8,290 bases of DNA from Caryophanales bacterium UBA1427 (GCA_002329485.1 DCTZ01000003.1:4870-13159), one strand, 5' to 3'; shown: positions 1 through 6,519, counted from the first letter of the stretch. The notes: generated by a model from the letters alone, not told the origin. A program made the numbers and translations.

Positions 1-636
1 GTCAAGGTTTTCCAATTGATGCGAAACGGTGTAAGGCGCGTTAGCCACTCTCCATTTGGCATATAAATCAAAGTTTTGTTTGGATCCGACAACAATTCTT
101 TCGATTCGGTTATTGAAACCAGCATCGGTGAACCATCCTTCGAAAAGATAATTTTCTTTGGTCGGAACAGGCAAAACATATGTTTCGTCGCCTAACAGAT
201 ACGAGGTTTTGTAACCTTCGGTATTTTCGACATTGTGATAGGTAATTGTGTATTCGGCCCTAACCGTGACGCCTTTCGGAACCAATAAATTGAATTCCCT
301 GGTAGCCTGGATTTCCGGATTATTTGGCCGTGTCACCGTTACCGTGATGGTCGCATTGATATCGGCATCCTTCTGACGTTTAACGACAAACCAGCCGTCC
401 ATGAAAACAACGTTTTCGTCACTTGATTCCCAGGTGATGATGTTTCCGTAGACGCTGTGGACGGCAACCGGGAAACTTCCGATCGTAACTTCCGGAACGG
501 TTACCAATTCCGTATCGCGATTGACCATTTCTTGTTCGGTCATACCCGATGCAACCATCGGCATGGTCGTCAAGAAAACAAAACTGATGGTTGCGACAAA
601 AAATAAAATACTGAAAAATTTAGCTAGTTTTTTCAT
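1..636 (-). CDS. Secreted surface protein with Ig-like domain and InlB-type repeat, 3' end outside window
   Basis: The frame stays open from the ATG at 636 to the window edge, giving 212 N-terminal residues. AGGAG lies 6 bases upstream of the ATG. Residues 1-30 form a signal peptide (MKKLAKFF, then a hydrophobic stretch) with no lipobox cysteine, so the protein is probably secreted or anchored further on. Residues about 38-103 look like an atrophied bacterial Ig domain (IITWESS, then FMDGWFVVKR and the TITVTVTR strand). Residues about 127-195 form an InlB B-repeat (Flg_new/Listeria-Bacteroides type), with YVLPVPTKENYLFEGWFTD and DLYAKW. APYTVSHQLENLD at the edge starts another repeat unit. 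These domains usually stalk or display a distal module, which is not visible here, so the function is unknown. The nuclease lipoprotein upstream shares both domain types. A leader element at 686-712 is also shared with that gene. Confidence 0.85.
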   Translation of the reverse strand, partial: MKKLAKFFSILFFVATISFVFLTTMPMVASGMTEQEMVNRDTELVTVPEVTIGSFPVAVHSVYGNIITWESSDENVVFMDGWFVVKRQKDADINATITVTVTRPNNPEIQATREFNLLVPKGVTVRAEYTITYHNVENTEGYKTSYLLGDETYVLPVPTKENYLFEGWFTDAGFNNRIERIVVGSKQNFDLYAKWRVANAPYTVSHQLENLD

Positions 637-679
637 CTAATGCTCCTTTTCTTAAAAATTCAAAACAATTTGCTTTTTA

Positions 680-712
680 AAAAATCTCGGGATTATCAAT
701 TTTCGATAAACC
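680..712 (-). promoter_or_regulatory. Leader hairpin element of the InlB-repeat gene, shared with the nuclease leader
   Basis: Read on the minus strand, GGTTTATC and GATAATCC pair over eight positions with one T-T mismatch around a GAAAATT loop. They are followed by CCGAG and a run of T. The nuclease leader has the same arrangement (GGTTA, short stem, TTAATCCCGAG, T run), with different stem bases. The element ends about 49 bases before the start codon. It could be an attenuator, a protein-binding site or an mRNA-stability element; the sequence does not decide between these. Confidence 0.4.
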
Positions 713-733
713 GTTGTGGAAATAAAAAAGGTG

Positions 734-742
734 ATACTAGCA
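734..742 (-). promoter_or_regulatory. Weak candidate promoter (extended -10) for the InlB-repeat gene
   Basis: On the minus strand TGCTAGTAT resembles an extended -10 (TGn plus TAGTAT). It would start transcripts near 727, giving a leader of about 90 bases. No good -35 box lies 16-18 bases upstream, so the site rests mainly on position and on the extended -10. It is the best candidate in the 100 bases before the leader element, but is weak. Confidence 0.25.
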
Positions 743-885
743 AATCCAACTGTTAATATGACCAATGCTGCAATTTTGTTATGCTTTTTTTAAAAAATCG
801 ATGTTTCGGTTTTTTGGAGGTATATTGGGGCAGTTAACCGGCCGGAAGGGACAAAAATCCGTTACGGCGGTATGTTCTGACATCC

Positions 886-912
886 GGAAACAAACGTAGC
901 GTTTGCTTTTCC
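886..912. other. Unassigned bulged hairpin in the intergenic gap
   Basis: CAAACG (891-896) pairs perfectly with CGTTTG (900-905) around a three-base loop. GGAAA (886-890) can pair with TTTCC (908-912) after a two-base bulge, giving eleven base pairs in all. No U-tract follows closely on either strand, so it is not a normal terminator. It may belong to an untranslated or non-coding RNA, or be a DNA-level repeat. Confidence 0.35.
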
Positions 913-955
913 CGACGTCTTAAAACGGAAAGGAAAATCGGATGGCCTTTTCTGG

Positions 956-984
956 CTCTTATCGTTTTTTCCGGCTTATTGCAA
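956..984 (-). repeat. Partial copy of the nuclease-gene promoter region
   Basis: Positions 966-984 match 3760-3778 at 18 of 19 bases; on the minus strand this reads TTGCAA, A/T, AAGCCGGAAAAA. In the nuclease promoter this block is the -35 box plus most of the spacer. Here the hexamer 17 bases downstream of TTGCAA is TAAGAG, a poor -10. It could be a decayed promoter, a recombined fragment, or a binding site that happens to overlap a -35 box. Confidence 0.4.
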
Positions 985-1100
985 GTAAAAGAAACAGTTA
1001 ATTTCTTTAATTAGAAGTCGGCCGGAAGAATAAAACCTTTTTTGTGTTTATTCGGGATAATTGATTTTTCAGTTGTTACTTCCCCCCTTTGGATTGAAAA

Positions 1101-1170
1101 GCAAAAAAAGAAAAAACCCCTATTATCCGGTAAATATCCATTTCTTTCAATTTACACAAAAAGGGGGTTT
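1101..1170 (-). terminator. Intrinsic terminator/attenuator overlapping the 13-codon leader ORF
   Basis: On the minus strand AAACCCC (1164-1170), inside the leader reading frame, pairs with GGGGTTT (1114-1120). Between them an inner stem GTAAAT (1150-1155)/ATTTAC (1130-1135) closes the structure. T6-C-T7 follows at 1103-1116, a strong U-tract. A ribosome on the leader ORF would cover the 5' arm and block the hairpin, which is the logic of translation-controlled attenuation. The main weakness is an internal loop between the two stems. Confidence 0.65.
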
Positions 1171-1193
1171 ATCGCTTCACAGAAAAGGTACAT
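1152..1193 (-). CDS. Putative 13-residue leader peptide of an attenuator
   Basis: A short frame encodes MYLFCEAINPLFV and ends in TAA. AAGGAG lies 9 bases before the ATG, and a consensus-like promoter sits about 40 bases upstream, so promoter, ribosome site and start are properly ordered. The codons for I-N-P form the 5' arm of the terminator at 1101-1170. Leader peptides of this size control erm, tet(M)-type and bmrCD-type resistance genes by ribosome stalling or speed. No resistance gene follows here. The next gene starts about 450 bases later behind its own possible promoter. A second frame at 1141-1076 (21 codons, starting MDIYRIIGVF) overlaps the 3' half of the terminator but has only a weak ribosome site. 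The peptide is inferred from signals; there is no homology evidence. Confidence 0.55.
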   Translation of the reverse strand: MYLFCEAINPLFV

Positions 1194-1237
1194 GTCGTTG
1201 TGCTCCTTATTCTTACTTTTCGCTTTCATTCAAAGTA

Positions 1238-1266
1238 ATTCTATCATACATCGACCTTTTTCGCAA
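1238..1266 (-). promoter_or_regulatory. Sigma-A promoter of the leader-peptide/attenuator unit
   Basis: On the minus strand the -35 is TTGCGA (1261-1266), the spacer is exactly 17 bases (1244-1260), and the -10 is TAGAAT (1238-1243) with an extended TGA in front. The predicted start, near 1231, gives a leader of about 38 bases before the 13-codon frame. A second perfect TATAAT sits at 1286-1291 on the same strand but lacks a recognisable -35. Confidence 0.65.
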
Positions 1267-1348
1267 CAATTTGATAAATATTTCCATTATAGCGTAATTT
1301 TACCCACTTCTTCGGCTGTTTTTCGAAAAGGTTTTTTGACCGAAAGCG

Positions 1349-1384
1349 AAAAAAAAGGACAACAGAGTGCTGACTCTGTCATCC
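1349..1384 (-). terminator. Rho-independent terminator of the nuclease lipoprotein gene
   Basis: On the minus strand 1384-1373 (GGATGACAGAGT) pairs with 1368-1357 (ACTCTGTTGTCC) as a 12-base-pair stem including two G-U pairs, with loop CAGC. Eight T follow (1349-1356). It starts 12 bases after the TAA of the nuclease gene. Confidence 0.85.
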
Positions 1385-1396
1385 CAGATTTTTACT

Positions 1397-3658
1397 TTAG
1401 CCCCAAATCAAATTGGCAAATTCCGGATTGTCGATAAACGGATTTCGGTTGCCCTGGATTCGGTAGATAGCTTCGTTGCGATTGATTTCGTAAGCGTCCG
1501 GCGCATCCATCATGTTCCATTCCAACAAAGTTTCCAAAACCGCTACTCCGCTTGAAACAATATCGAGACTGGCATACCGGGTTGCGCAGTAGAAAATAAT
1601 TCTGGCTACGTCCCCTTTGATTTCGTCGGCCGGTTCGAACCGGTTACCGCCGATGTAGTTACCGGTATTGATGCCTTTATAAACTATTTCCTTTTTTCCG
1701 GAAGTAACTGTTCCGATAGTGAAATTGCCGCGAGCGCTGTTGACGCTGTTCACGGTCGGACGGATATGGTGCAAATCGTTTTCGGCCGTATTTCCGCCCC
1801 GGGAATCCGGCCAAACATGTTCTTTGTTCCAGGTGTTGTCCGATGCACTCAGTCTGGTATAGAACAACAACATCACGCTCGGATTGTTCGGATCGTAATC
1901 GGTCTGCGGAAAATAATTTCCCAAGTTTTTGTAAGTTATTTTGGTGGTATGGGTTTCGGTAATAATTTTGCGCAAAGCTTCTTCCAGAGCCTGTCCGACC
2001 AAACCTTCCGCTTCCGCGTAATATTCCATTACCGGCGTGGTGCTCTTGGCCAGAACTTTCACCTGGAATTCTTTAATGTCGCTAAAGTCGCCATAAGAAA
2101 CGGTTGCGACCATTGTGACAATTACGTCTTCTTCGCCTCTGGTCACAACTCCTTTATGGGTAATGACCTCAGTATTGAACGATTCCCAGGTAATGGTTGA
2201 ACCCTTAGGTCCTTTATCCGGAAGGGTCAGATTGGAAACGGTTTGGCTGACCAAAGTAAGGACCGCCAAATCGGCTTGTACGATTTGTTCGGGAGTAAGT
2301 TGAATATATGTAAATTCGTGTTCGCCGACATTGGTAAAAACATCGGTGCCGAGGGTTACCCATTCACTCGGGGTAAATTCCGCATTTGGACTGACGATGC
2401 TTTCGTATCTGACCAAAGTCTGGTTGCTGGTCGATAAACTGTTGCCGAGGGCGTCGACTCCGGTCCAGGAACCTGACGGTTTGATTCCGATTTCCCCGAT
2501 GATATCGATTACTTCGCCGTTTTTGTAAAGGGCAATCGCATCGTCGCCGTTATAAAAAGTAACGGTGCTGTCCGTGGCCAGTCCGCCCGGAAGTCGGTTA
2601 AGAATTTCCGCGGAACAGTCCGGATTGTAGATAACGTAGACTCCGCCGTGCGGAAGATATATATCTTCGAAAACAAGGGTATTGGTCGGATTGGTTGCGC
2701 CGTTTGCGTAAAGCTTTACTTCGTAATCTTTGAGGTTGACCGATTGTCCGGTACCGTTAAAGATTTCGATATATTTGTTGTTGCCTGCATTCCCCTCCGC
2801 ATACTCCGAAATAAACAAATCCGTCGCATAGATATTCGGAGTGGCAGTTTCTTCTTTAAGCACGATTACGACAATTTCCACGTCTTCGTATTCGTCCTCA
2901 AGTTCAAAGTGGGCCAATAACACCACGGTTTCGTTTTCGTCGCTCGGTCTTGTGACGATGGCTCGGTTGCCATTCAAAACAATCGAACTGCCCGATAAAA
3001 CTTCCCAGGTGATAACCGAACCATTTTGTCCTGCGGCAGGCAAATCAAAGTCGGCCGTCTGTTCGCCCAGATAGGTGCCGATTTGGATTATATCTTGATC
3101 GAGAAGTTCTTTGGTTGTCAAACCGTCCTTATGCTTGATTTTTCCTTCGATGGAAAGATCTTCGGTAACTTCGATACTGACGTTGTTTTCATATGCTACG
3201 CCGTTGATCAACAGGGAATCGAATACCTGACTATCGGTCAAAACAACCGAAACGGTAATCGTTTCGCCTTTGGCAACGGTATCGCCGGAATTAAGCACAA
3301 TCGTCCGGTTATCCCGCACCACCGTTACTTTGACATTGGCGGTTTTGGTTATGGTGTATTCGACCGGTTTGAATAGCGCATGGACGTCTAAATTGCTTCG
3401 TACGTCCGTAAAGCTTTTATCCCAGCCGATAAAAACGTAATTTTCTTTGACCGGATCTTCCGGAGCCGTTGCATCCGAACGAAACGGAATCGTTTCGCTT
3501 TTTACCACGACACCGTCGACGATAAATCTTACCATGACTTCTTCTCTCGGGTTGTCGTCAATCGGAGTAACGCAAGACGCAAGCAAAAAAAGCAAAGATA
3601 CCGTCAAAACGAGAAAAGTGTAACTGATGATTTTTCTGAATAAACTTTTACTAAACAT
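1397..3658 (-). CDS. Surface lipoprotein endonuclease I with lamin-tail, Ig-like and InlB-type domains
   Basis: The 753-residue protein begins with a lipoprotein signal; the lipobox LLASC puts the lipidated cysteine at 29. Residues about 42-100 are an InlB-type repeat (PVKENYVFIGWDKSF). About 180-268 and 455-537 are atrophied Ig domains (SVITWEV; GSTITWESFN). About 275-440 is a lamin-tail domain (ATDLFISEYAEG, NKYIEIFNGTG). About 543-753 is an endonuclease I/NucM-EndA domain of the His-Me finger type. Its active-site marks are WNKEHVWP (E613, H614), ENDLHHIRP, VNSARGN (N640), FEPADEIKGDVAR and IQGNRNPFIDNPEF. The family cuts DNA and RNA with little sequence preference using a bound divalent metal. 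The lipid anchor suggests action on the outer cell face, for nucleotide scavenging or clearance of extracellular DNA. Metal and catalytic residues are assigned by family pattern. AAAGGA 6 bases before the ATG supports this start, and the gene is monocistronic between its own promoter and terminator. Confidence 0.93.
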   Translation of the reverse strand: MFSKSLFRKIISYTFLVLTVSLLFLLASCVTPIDDNPREEVMVRFIVDGVVVKSETIPFRSDATAPEDPVKENYVFIGWDKSFTDVRSNLDVHALFKPVEYTITKTANVKVTVVRDNRTIVLNSGDTVAKGETITVSVVLTDSQVFDSLLINGVAYENNVSIEVTEDLSIEGKIKHKDGLTTKELLDQDIIQIGTYLGEQTADFDLPAAGQNGSVITWEVLSGSSIVLNGNRAIVTRPSDENETVVLLAHFELEDEYEDVEIVVIVLKEETATPNIYATDLFISEYAEGNAGNNKYIEIFNGTGQSVNLKDYEVKLYANGATNPTNTLVFEDIYLPHGGVYVIYNPDCSAEILNRLPGGLATDSTVTFYNGDDAIALYKNGEVIDIIGEIGIKPSGSWTGVDALGNSLSTSNQTLVRYESIVSPNAEFTPSEWVTLGTDVFTNVGEHEFTYIQLTPEQIVQADLAVLTLVSQTVSNLTLPDKGPKGSTITWESFNTEVITHKGVVTRGEEDVIVTMVATVSYGDFSDIKEFQVKVLAKSTTPVMEYYAEAEGLVGQALEEALRKIITETHTTKITYKNLGNYFPQTDYDPNNPSVMLLFYTRLSASDNTWNKEHVWPDSRGGNTAENDLHHIRPTVNSVNSARGNFTIGTVTSGKKEIVYKGINTGNYIGGNRFEPADEIKGDVARIIFYCATRYASLDIVSSGVAVLETLLEWNMMDAPDAYEINRNEAIYRIQGNRNPFIDNPEFANLIWG

Positions 3659-3690
3659 GATTTGTCCTTTCTTGACTTTTTTAACAAAAC

Positions 3691-3723
3691 AAAAAAGCCT
3701 CGGGATTAACCCTTGGGGTAACC
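3691..3723 (-). promoter_or_regulatory. Leader hairpin element of the nuclease gene
   Basis: On the minus strand GGTTACCC and GGGTTAATCC pair with small T bulges around a CAA loop, followed by CGAGGC and TTTTTT. The final AATCCCGAG and the T run match the leader of the InlB-repeat gene, while the stem bases differ but still pair. It ends about 40 bases before the ATG. A hairpin followed by a T run could work as an early terminator. A perfect palindrome CTTTTTAAAAAG (3731-3742) lies just upstream, at the predicted transcript start. Confidence 0.4.
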
Positions 3724-3749
3724 TTTAAGACTTTTTAAAAAGCATATAT

Positions 3750-3778
3750 ATTATAGCAGTTTTTCCGGCTTTTTGCAA
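3750..3778 (-). promoter_or_regulatory. Strong extended -10 sigma-A promoter of the nuclease gene
   Basis: On the minus strand the -35 is TTGCAA (3773-3778), the spacer 17 bases, and the -10 a perfect TATAAT (3750-3755) preceded by TGC, an extended -10. Transcripts should start near 3743, leaving a leader of about 84 bases. It follows directly after the terminator of the transporter operon, so the nuclease gene is a separate unit. Confidence 0.85.
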
Positions 3779-3793
3779 CCAAAGTACGAAAGC

Positions 3794-3825
3794 AAAAAAA
3801 TAGCGGGAGAAAACCGTTTCTCCCG
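3794..3825 (-). terminator. Terminator of the ABC exporter/acetyltransferase operon
   Basis: CGGGAGAAA (3804-3812) and TTTCTCCCG (3817-3825) form a perfect 9-base-pair stem with a four-base loop. On the minus strand CTA and seven T (3794-3800) follow. It begins 7 bases after the stop codon of the acetyltransferase-like gene. T-rich sequence on the other side could make it bidirectional, but no plus-strand gene needs it. Confidence 0.9.
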
Positions 3826-3832
3826 TAGTTTT

Positions 3833-4480
3833 TTATTTGATGAACCGTTCGGCTTGGTCCAGGTATTCCTGAACTTTGTTAAAGCCCTGTGCAAGCGGAT
3901 AACCGTCAACCAAGGCGTGTGAGACATGGATGTTCAGCGCCATGGTTGTTTTGCCGTTTTCTTCGACGTATTTGCCCCAGGCAATTCGCGGAACGGTTAA
4001 GGTTGCGTCGTTTGGCATCGGGTGCGTAACCGCGGTAAAGTCCAGCCAAGGCAGGCAGGTAAAATAGAATTGATCGAATCTCGTTAAATCGTTGTAACTT
4101 TGATCTTCTTTCAGACCCTGTTTGGCCAGCGGGATTTTTTCTTCCGCGCGCGATTTGTATTCGGAATAGTCGAAGCAAAACTCATGTTCGCAGTTATCGA
4201 AAACCATGTCATTCGTCATGATGGTGTAAGCGGGGTGAATGACATCGTATAAAACAACCTGACCGTTTACTTCCCTCAAACGGAATTCTTCGATTTCGTT
4301 TAAGGCAAGATTGAGAATATACATAAACGAAATAAAGAAAGGGTATTTCCGTTCTTTGATGTAGCCTAAAAAACGGGTCAGATCCAACCGGCTTGTCACG
4401 CTGTAGTAGGGAACCGGGTAATTTTTAAACCACAGATAATGTTTTTTTCCTTTCCAATTTTCGATATCGATGATTTTCAT
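3833..4480 (-). CDS. Chloramphenicol acetyltransferase (CAT) family protein
   Basis: The 215-residue protein has the usual CAT length and can be followed along its whole length: EEFRLRE near 64-70, YTIMTN at 85-90, CLPWLDF at 142-148, PRIAWGKY at 164-171, and the active-site block SHALVDGY at 187-194. The catalytic histidine is H188, and D192 fits the structural aspartate of HxxxDG. CAT enzymes form trimers that move acetyl from acetyl-CoA to the 3-hydroxyl of chloramphenicol. Two classical positions differ: the first H of HHxxxDG is S187, and the serine after PWxxFT (Ser148 in E. coli-type enzymes) is A150. Divergent chromosomal members show similar changes and may use another acceptor, so resistance is not assured. 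The ATG overlaps the stop of the transporter gene as ATGA, and AAAGGAG lies 8 bases upstream, so translation is coupled to the exporter. It is the last gene of the operon. Confidence 0.88.
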   Translation of the reverse strand: MKIIDIENWKGKKHYLWFKNYPVPYYSVTSRLDLTRFLGYIKERKYPFFISFMYILNLALNEIEEFRLREVNGQVVLYDVIHPAYTIMTNDMVFDNCEHEFCFDYSEYKSRAEEKIPLAKQGLKEDQSYNDLTRFDQFYFTCLPWLDFTAVTHPMPNDATLTVPRIAWGKYVEENGKTTMALNIHVSHALVDGYPLAQGFNKVQEYLDQAERFIK

Positions 4481-6519
4481 GCGTTTCTCTCCTTTCCGAA
4501 ATAAGTTCCGGCAATTTGCGAATAATACATGTTGGCGTAAATGCCGCCTTTTCTGACCAGTTCTTCGTGGGTTCCTTCTTCGACTTTCAAACCGTGGTCA
4601 AGCACGATGATTTTGTCGGCCCGGTAAATCGTGCTGAGCCGGTGGGCAATGACGATTACCGTGCGGTTTTTGCTTGCGACTTTCAGGGCTTTTTGAATCA
4701 ATTCCTCAGTCTCGGTATCGATATGCGAAGTCGCTTCGTCCATGATGAGAATCGAAGGATTGTGGACGAGGGCTCTGGCGATACTGATAATCTGTTTTTC
4801 GCCGCTACTCATGTTGACGCCGGCCCGCGTAATCGGCTGGTGAATGCCCAGGCTGTATTTTTCGAGCAACCGGTCGCCGCCGATTTCCTTGAGCACGGTT
4901 TCGATTTGTTCGTCCGTAATGCCTTCCGCGCCGAAACGGATGTTGGAAGCAATCGTTCCTTTAAAGAGCACCGGTTCCTGAAGGACAATTCCGATATGGG
5001 TCCGGTAGGTTCTTTTGGCAAGGGTGGAAATATCGATTCCGTCCACATATATCTTTCCCGAATGTTTATCGGACAAATCGTAAAACCTGAGGAGCAGATT
5101 CATGAGCGAACTTTTGCCGCTTCCGGTGTGTCCCACCAAACCGACGAATTGGCCCGGTTCGATATCGAACGATACGCCTTTTAAGACATAATCCTTTTTA
5201 TGGTAAGCAAACCAGACATTGTCGAATTTGATGCTTCCTTTGAAGCGTTCGATCGGTTCCTGGGTATAGTCTTCCTGCGGCTCTTCGATAATCCGGGAAG
5301 CCCGGTTGATTTGCACCATCGCGTGTTCGAAGGCGCTCACCTGGGTAAAGACGATATTGACCGGTTCGACGATTTTCGAAAGGTATTCGTTGTAAGCATA
5401 AATCAGTCCGGCCGAAATCGTGATGCCGATAATCGTCAATTCCCGAATTCCGAAATACATGACGATGGCAACCAGAATCAGACCCCGGATAACGCCGATC
5501 ATGTTCCAACCGCCCGTAATGTGCAGCTTTACTTCTTTCAGTTGTTCTTCGGTATACTGCCTGTTGATTTCGTTGTATTCTTTGACGGTCTGTTTTTTGA
5601 AATTGAAGATTTGTAGAATGCTGATGCCGTTGATGATTTCGTTGATTTTTGCGGTGAGAAGCGATCGGCTTTCATTTACTTTTTCCGCGGTTTTCCTTAA
5701 GTTCTTCAAGTAAAAGTAAACCCAGATAAAGATAAACGGATAAGCCAAAAAGCTCAGCAGTGCAAGTTTAGTGTCAAGATAAAACATTCCGATATAGGCA
5801 AACACGAAACTCAGAACCGCCCCGGTCAATACGTTGACCATCTGCTGGTAAAGCGTGATGAAGCCGTTGATGTCGTTGGTGATGTATGAGGCAAGTTTTC
5901 CGGCCGGAATGTCTTCGAAAAACGAAATCGGCAAACGTTCGATGCCGCGCATGCAATCGGTCCGAACGTCCCTCGCAATATGGTTGATCATGCGTCCGAC
6001 CGACAAGTGCTGAACATATGTCACAACGATTACCACGATGCTTTTGACAAAGAGCACCACAATCATGATAATCAGTTTGGTCGCAATCGGCGCATAGAAA
6101 GCAAAGACTTCGCTTTTGGAAAGCCTGTAAATGCTGTATTCGTACAATACGCCGTCGGCGCTCGTTACTTTCAAAGTATTTTCGTCGAATTCTTTCGAAC
6201 CGTCTTCAACCTCGCCGTCGACGAAATAATAACCGGCGTTATGGATAATAACGGTCGCGATTTTTCCTTTGCTTGCGCTACCGTCGATATTTTTCAGCTG
6301 TTTGAAATACCTTCCCCGGAAAGCAACCGTTTCGCTGTCGGCATAATTTACTTCTGCCCACGGTGCTTCGATGCCGAGCAGATAATCATCCAAAATGACT
6401 TTGACCAAAAGCGGCGTAATGAATCCCAAAACCTGAACAATGATGACCATGGTAAGGCTAAGGATAAATAAATGGTAACGGCCTTTGATATAGTGGAACA
6501 GGCGTTTAATGTTGGTCAT
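4477..6519 (-). CDS. ABC exporter half-transporter, BmrD/YheH/LmrD-like, with extracellular domain
   Basis: The 680-residue protein has six transmembrane helices (about 17-42, 143-169, 225-247, 250-270, 337-358, 361-378) followed by one ATPase domain. Between helices 1 and 2 a hydrophilic insertion of about 95 residues (47-140) must lie outside the cell, as in BmrD of Bacillus subtilis, and accounts for the extra length over a normal half-transporter. The ATPase has Walker A GHTGSGKS (463-470), Q-loop Q514, Walker B ILIMDE with the catalytic glutamate E595, and H-loop H626. Its signature is degenerate, MSSGE (570-574) in place of LSGGQ. With its partner it should form one working and one impaired ATP site and export drugs or lipids. 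I chose ATG at 6519 because AGGTGA sits 5 bases before it. A GTG at 6528 would lie inside that ribosome site and add only three residues. It overlaps the partner gene by 14 bases and ends on TGA. Confidence 0.93.
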   Translation of the reverse strand: MTNIKRLFHYIKGRYHLFILSLTMVIIVQVLGFITPLLVKVILDDYLLGIEAPWAEVNYADSETVAFRGRYFKQLKNIDGSASKGKIATVIIHNAGYYFVDGEVEDGSKEFDENTLKVTSADGVLYEYSIYRLSKSEVFAFYAPIATKLIIMIVVLFVKSIVVIVVTYVQHLSVGRMINHIARDVRTDCMRGIERLPISFFEDIPAGKLASYITNDINGFITLYQQMVNVLTGAVLSFVFAYIGMFYLDTKLALLSFLAYPFIFIWVYFYLKNLRKTAEKVNESRSLLTAKINEIINGISILQIFNFKKQTVKEYNEINRQYTEEQLKEVKLHITGGWNMIGVIRGLILVAIVMYFGIRELTIIGITISAGLIYAYNEYLSKIVEPVNIVFTQVSAFEHAMVQINRASRIIEEPQEDYTQEPIERFKGSIKFDNVWFAYHKKDYVLKGVSFDIEPGQFVGLVGHTGSGKSSLMNLLLRFYDLSDKHSGKIYVDGIDISTLAKRTYRTHIGIVLQEPVLFKGTIASNIRFGAEGITDEQIETVLKEIGGDRLLEKYSLGIHQPITRAGVNMSSGEKQIISIARALVHNPSILIMDEATSHIDTETEELIQKALKVASKNRTVIVIAHRLSTIYRADKIIVLDHGLKVEEGTHEELVRKGGIYANMYYSQIAGTYFGKERNA

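Noticed and set aside
1076..1141. Second 21-codon minus-strand frame (starts MDIYRIIGVF) overlapping the attenuator
   Set aside because: Its ribosome site is weak and its poly-F section is simply the translated U-tract; kept only as a note in the leader entry.
1286..1291. Perfect TATAAT on the minus strand as a second promoter
   Set aside because: No -35-like hexamer lies 16-18 bases upstream and there is no extended -10; the downstream promoter at 1238-1266 is much better.
1042..1437. Plus-strand open frame of 131 codons in the gap
   Set aside because: It has no ribosome binding site, runs antisense through two terminators, the leader frame and the 3' end of the nuclease gene, and its protein is low-complexity with no recognisable domain.
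4477..4479. TGA read as tryptophan (Mycoplasma-type code)
   Set aside because: The TGA forms a normal ATGA overlap with the next gene, which has its own good ribosome site, and the protein ends where the family ends.
4516..5184. Plus-strand open frame of 222 codons opposite the BmrD-like ATPase domain
   Set aside because: It mirrors a conserved ABC domain on the other strand; codon bias on the minus strand explains the open frame.
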